From: Bacteroidales bacterium UBA3543
GTDB taxonomy: Bacteria; Bacteroidota; Bacteroidia; Bacteroidales; UBA932
NCBI GenBank assembly: GCA_002376715.1
Contig: DFOK01000045.1
Location: 1 to 22,354, forward strand
Direction of reading: 5' to 3'
DNA length: 22,354 nucleotides
The translations under genes were made by a program, and so were the position numbers. The notes below the pieces were generated by a model, which was not told the origin of the DNA, made no database searches, and saw nothing but the letters and a program-made list of their open reading frames with translations. Each line of letters begins with the position of its first letter. Within the stretch, counting starts at the first letter, position 1. Shown one piece after another: positions 22,323-22,354 of the stretch.

Positions 22323-22354
22323 ATGCGGCTCTTTGTTTCAATCTCTTTTAACGG
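22323..22354 (+). CDS. thpR: 5' start of a probable RNA 2',3'-cyclic phosphodiesterase (partial)
   Basis: Only 32 nt are in the window. From ATG 22323 they encode MRLFVSISFN and then run off the edge. MRLFVAI or a close variant is the usual start of ThpR/LigT-type proteins, which open 2',3'-cyclic phosphates on RNA ends. The match is short and the two HxT/S catalytic motifs lie outside the window, so the call is tentative. It would be divergent from moxR, with 66 nt between start codons. Confidence 0.45.
   Translation, partial: MRLFVSISFN

Noticed and set aside
1..22354. Mobile element, defence island, phage genes, tRNA or rRNA
   Set aside because: No transposase, integrase, terminal inverted repeats, restriction or toxin-antitoxin pairs or cloverleaf sequences were seen; the genes are densely packed conserved functions.

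Overview
The window is chromosomal DNA from a member of the Bacteroidota, most likely Bacteroidales. Several signals agree. Promoters have the TTTG / TAnnTTTG form. The MoxR-DUF58-BatA-BatB-BatC-BatD-BatE cluster is present. One outer-membrane protein joins a carboxypeptidase-regulatory domain to a TonB-type plug and barrel. Shine-Dalgarno sites are weak and genes are tightly packed, often overlapping by 1-14 nt. I see no insertion sequence, prophage, CRISPR array, tRNA or rRNA. Most of the window is core or conserved genome, not an accessory island.

Layout. (1) 1-380, plus: 3' end of a probable rsmG, then rpmH with its own promoter and a hairpin terminator. (2) 446-3356, plus: mqnE (aminofutalosine synthase, menaquinone pathway), a PASTA-repeat membrane protein and an RluD-type pseudouridine synthase, almost without gaps. 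(3) 3367-6288, minus: a 973-residue outer-membrane barrel protein with two Gly/Met/Arg-rich stretches. (4) 6377-8220, minus: serS-ruvC. (5) 8302-8885, minus: rplU-rpmA, ending in a hairpin terminator that runs directly into the serS promoter. (6) 9082-13333, plus: a tight four-gene unit made of a P-loop ATPase with altered Walker residues, a cysteine-free sirtuin, UbiX, and a phosphoesterase/beta-propeller fusion. (7) 22256-13320, minus: a long unit of moxR, DUF58, a BatD-tail-like membrane protein, batA, batB, batC, a fused batD-batE and a TapB/DUF3108-like secreted protein. (8) 22323-22354, plus: a few codons that look like the start of thpR.

How the genes may work together. The MoxR/Bat block encodes an AAA+ chaperone-type ATPase, three MIDAS-bearing VWA proteins (DUF58, BatA, BatB) and TPR, SH3 and beta-sandwich envelope proteins. 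It looks like a membrane-anchored assembly or stress complex whose client is unknown. MqnE and UbiX may both serve menaquinone synthesis, since UbiX supplies prenyl-FMN to UbiD-type decarboxylases, including the one proposed for the futalosine route.

I found no clearly new multi-gene system. The least ordinary features are the in-frame BatD-BatE fusion with a buried signal-peptide-like segment, the ATPase with Glu and Lys at Mg-binding positions beside a sirtuin with no cysteine, the phosphoesterase-propeller fusion, and the Gly/Met/Arg tail on the outer-membrane barrel.
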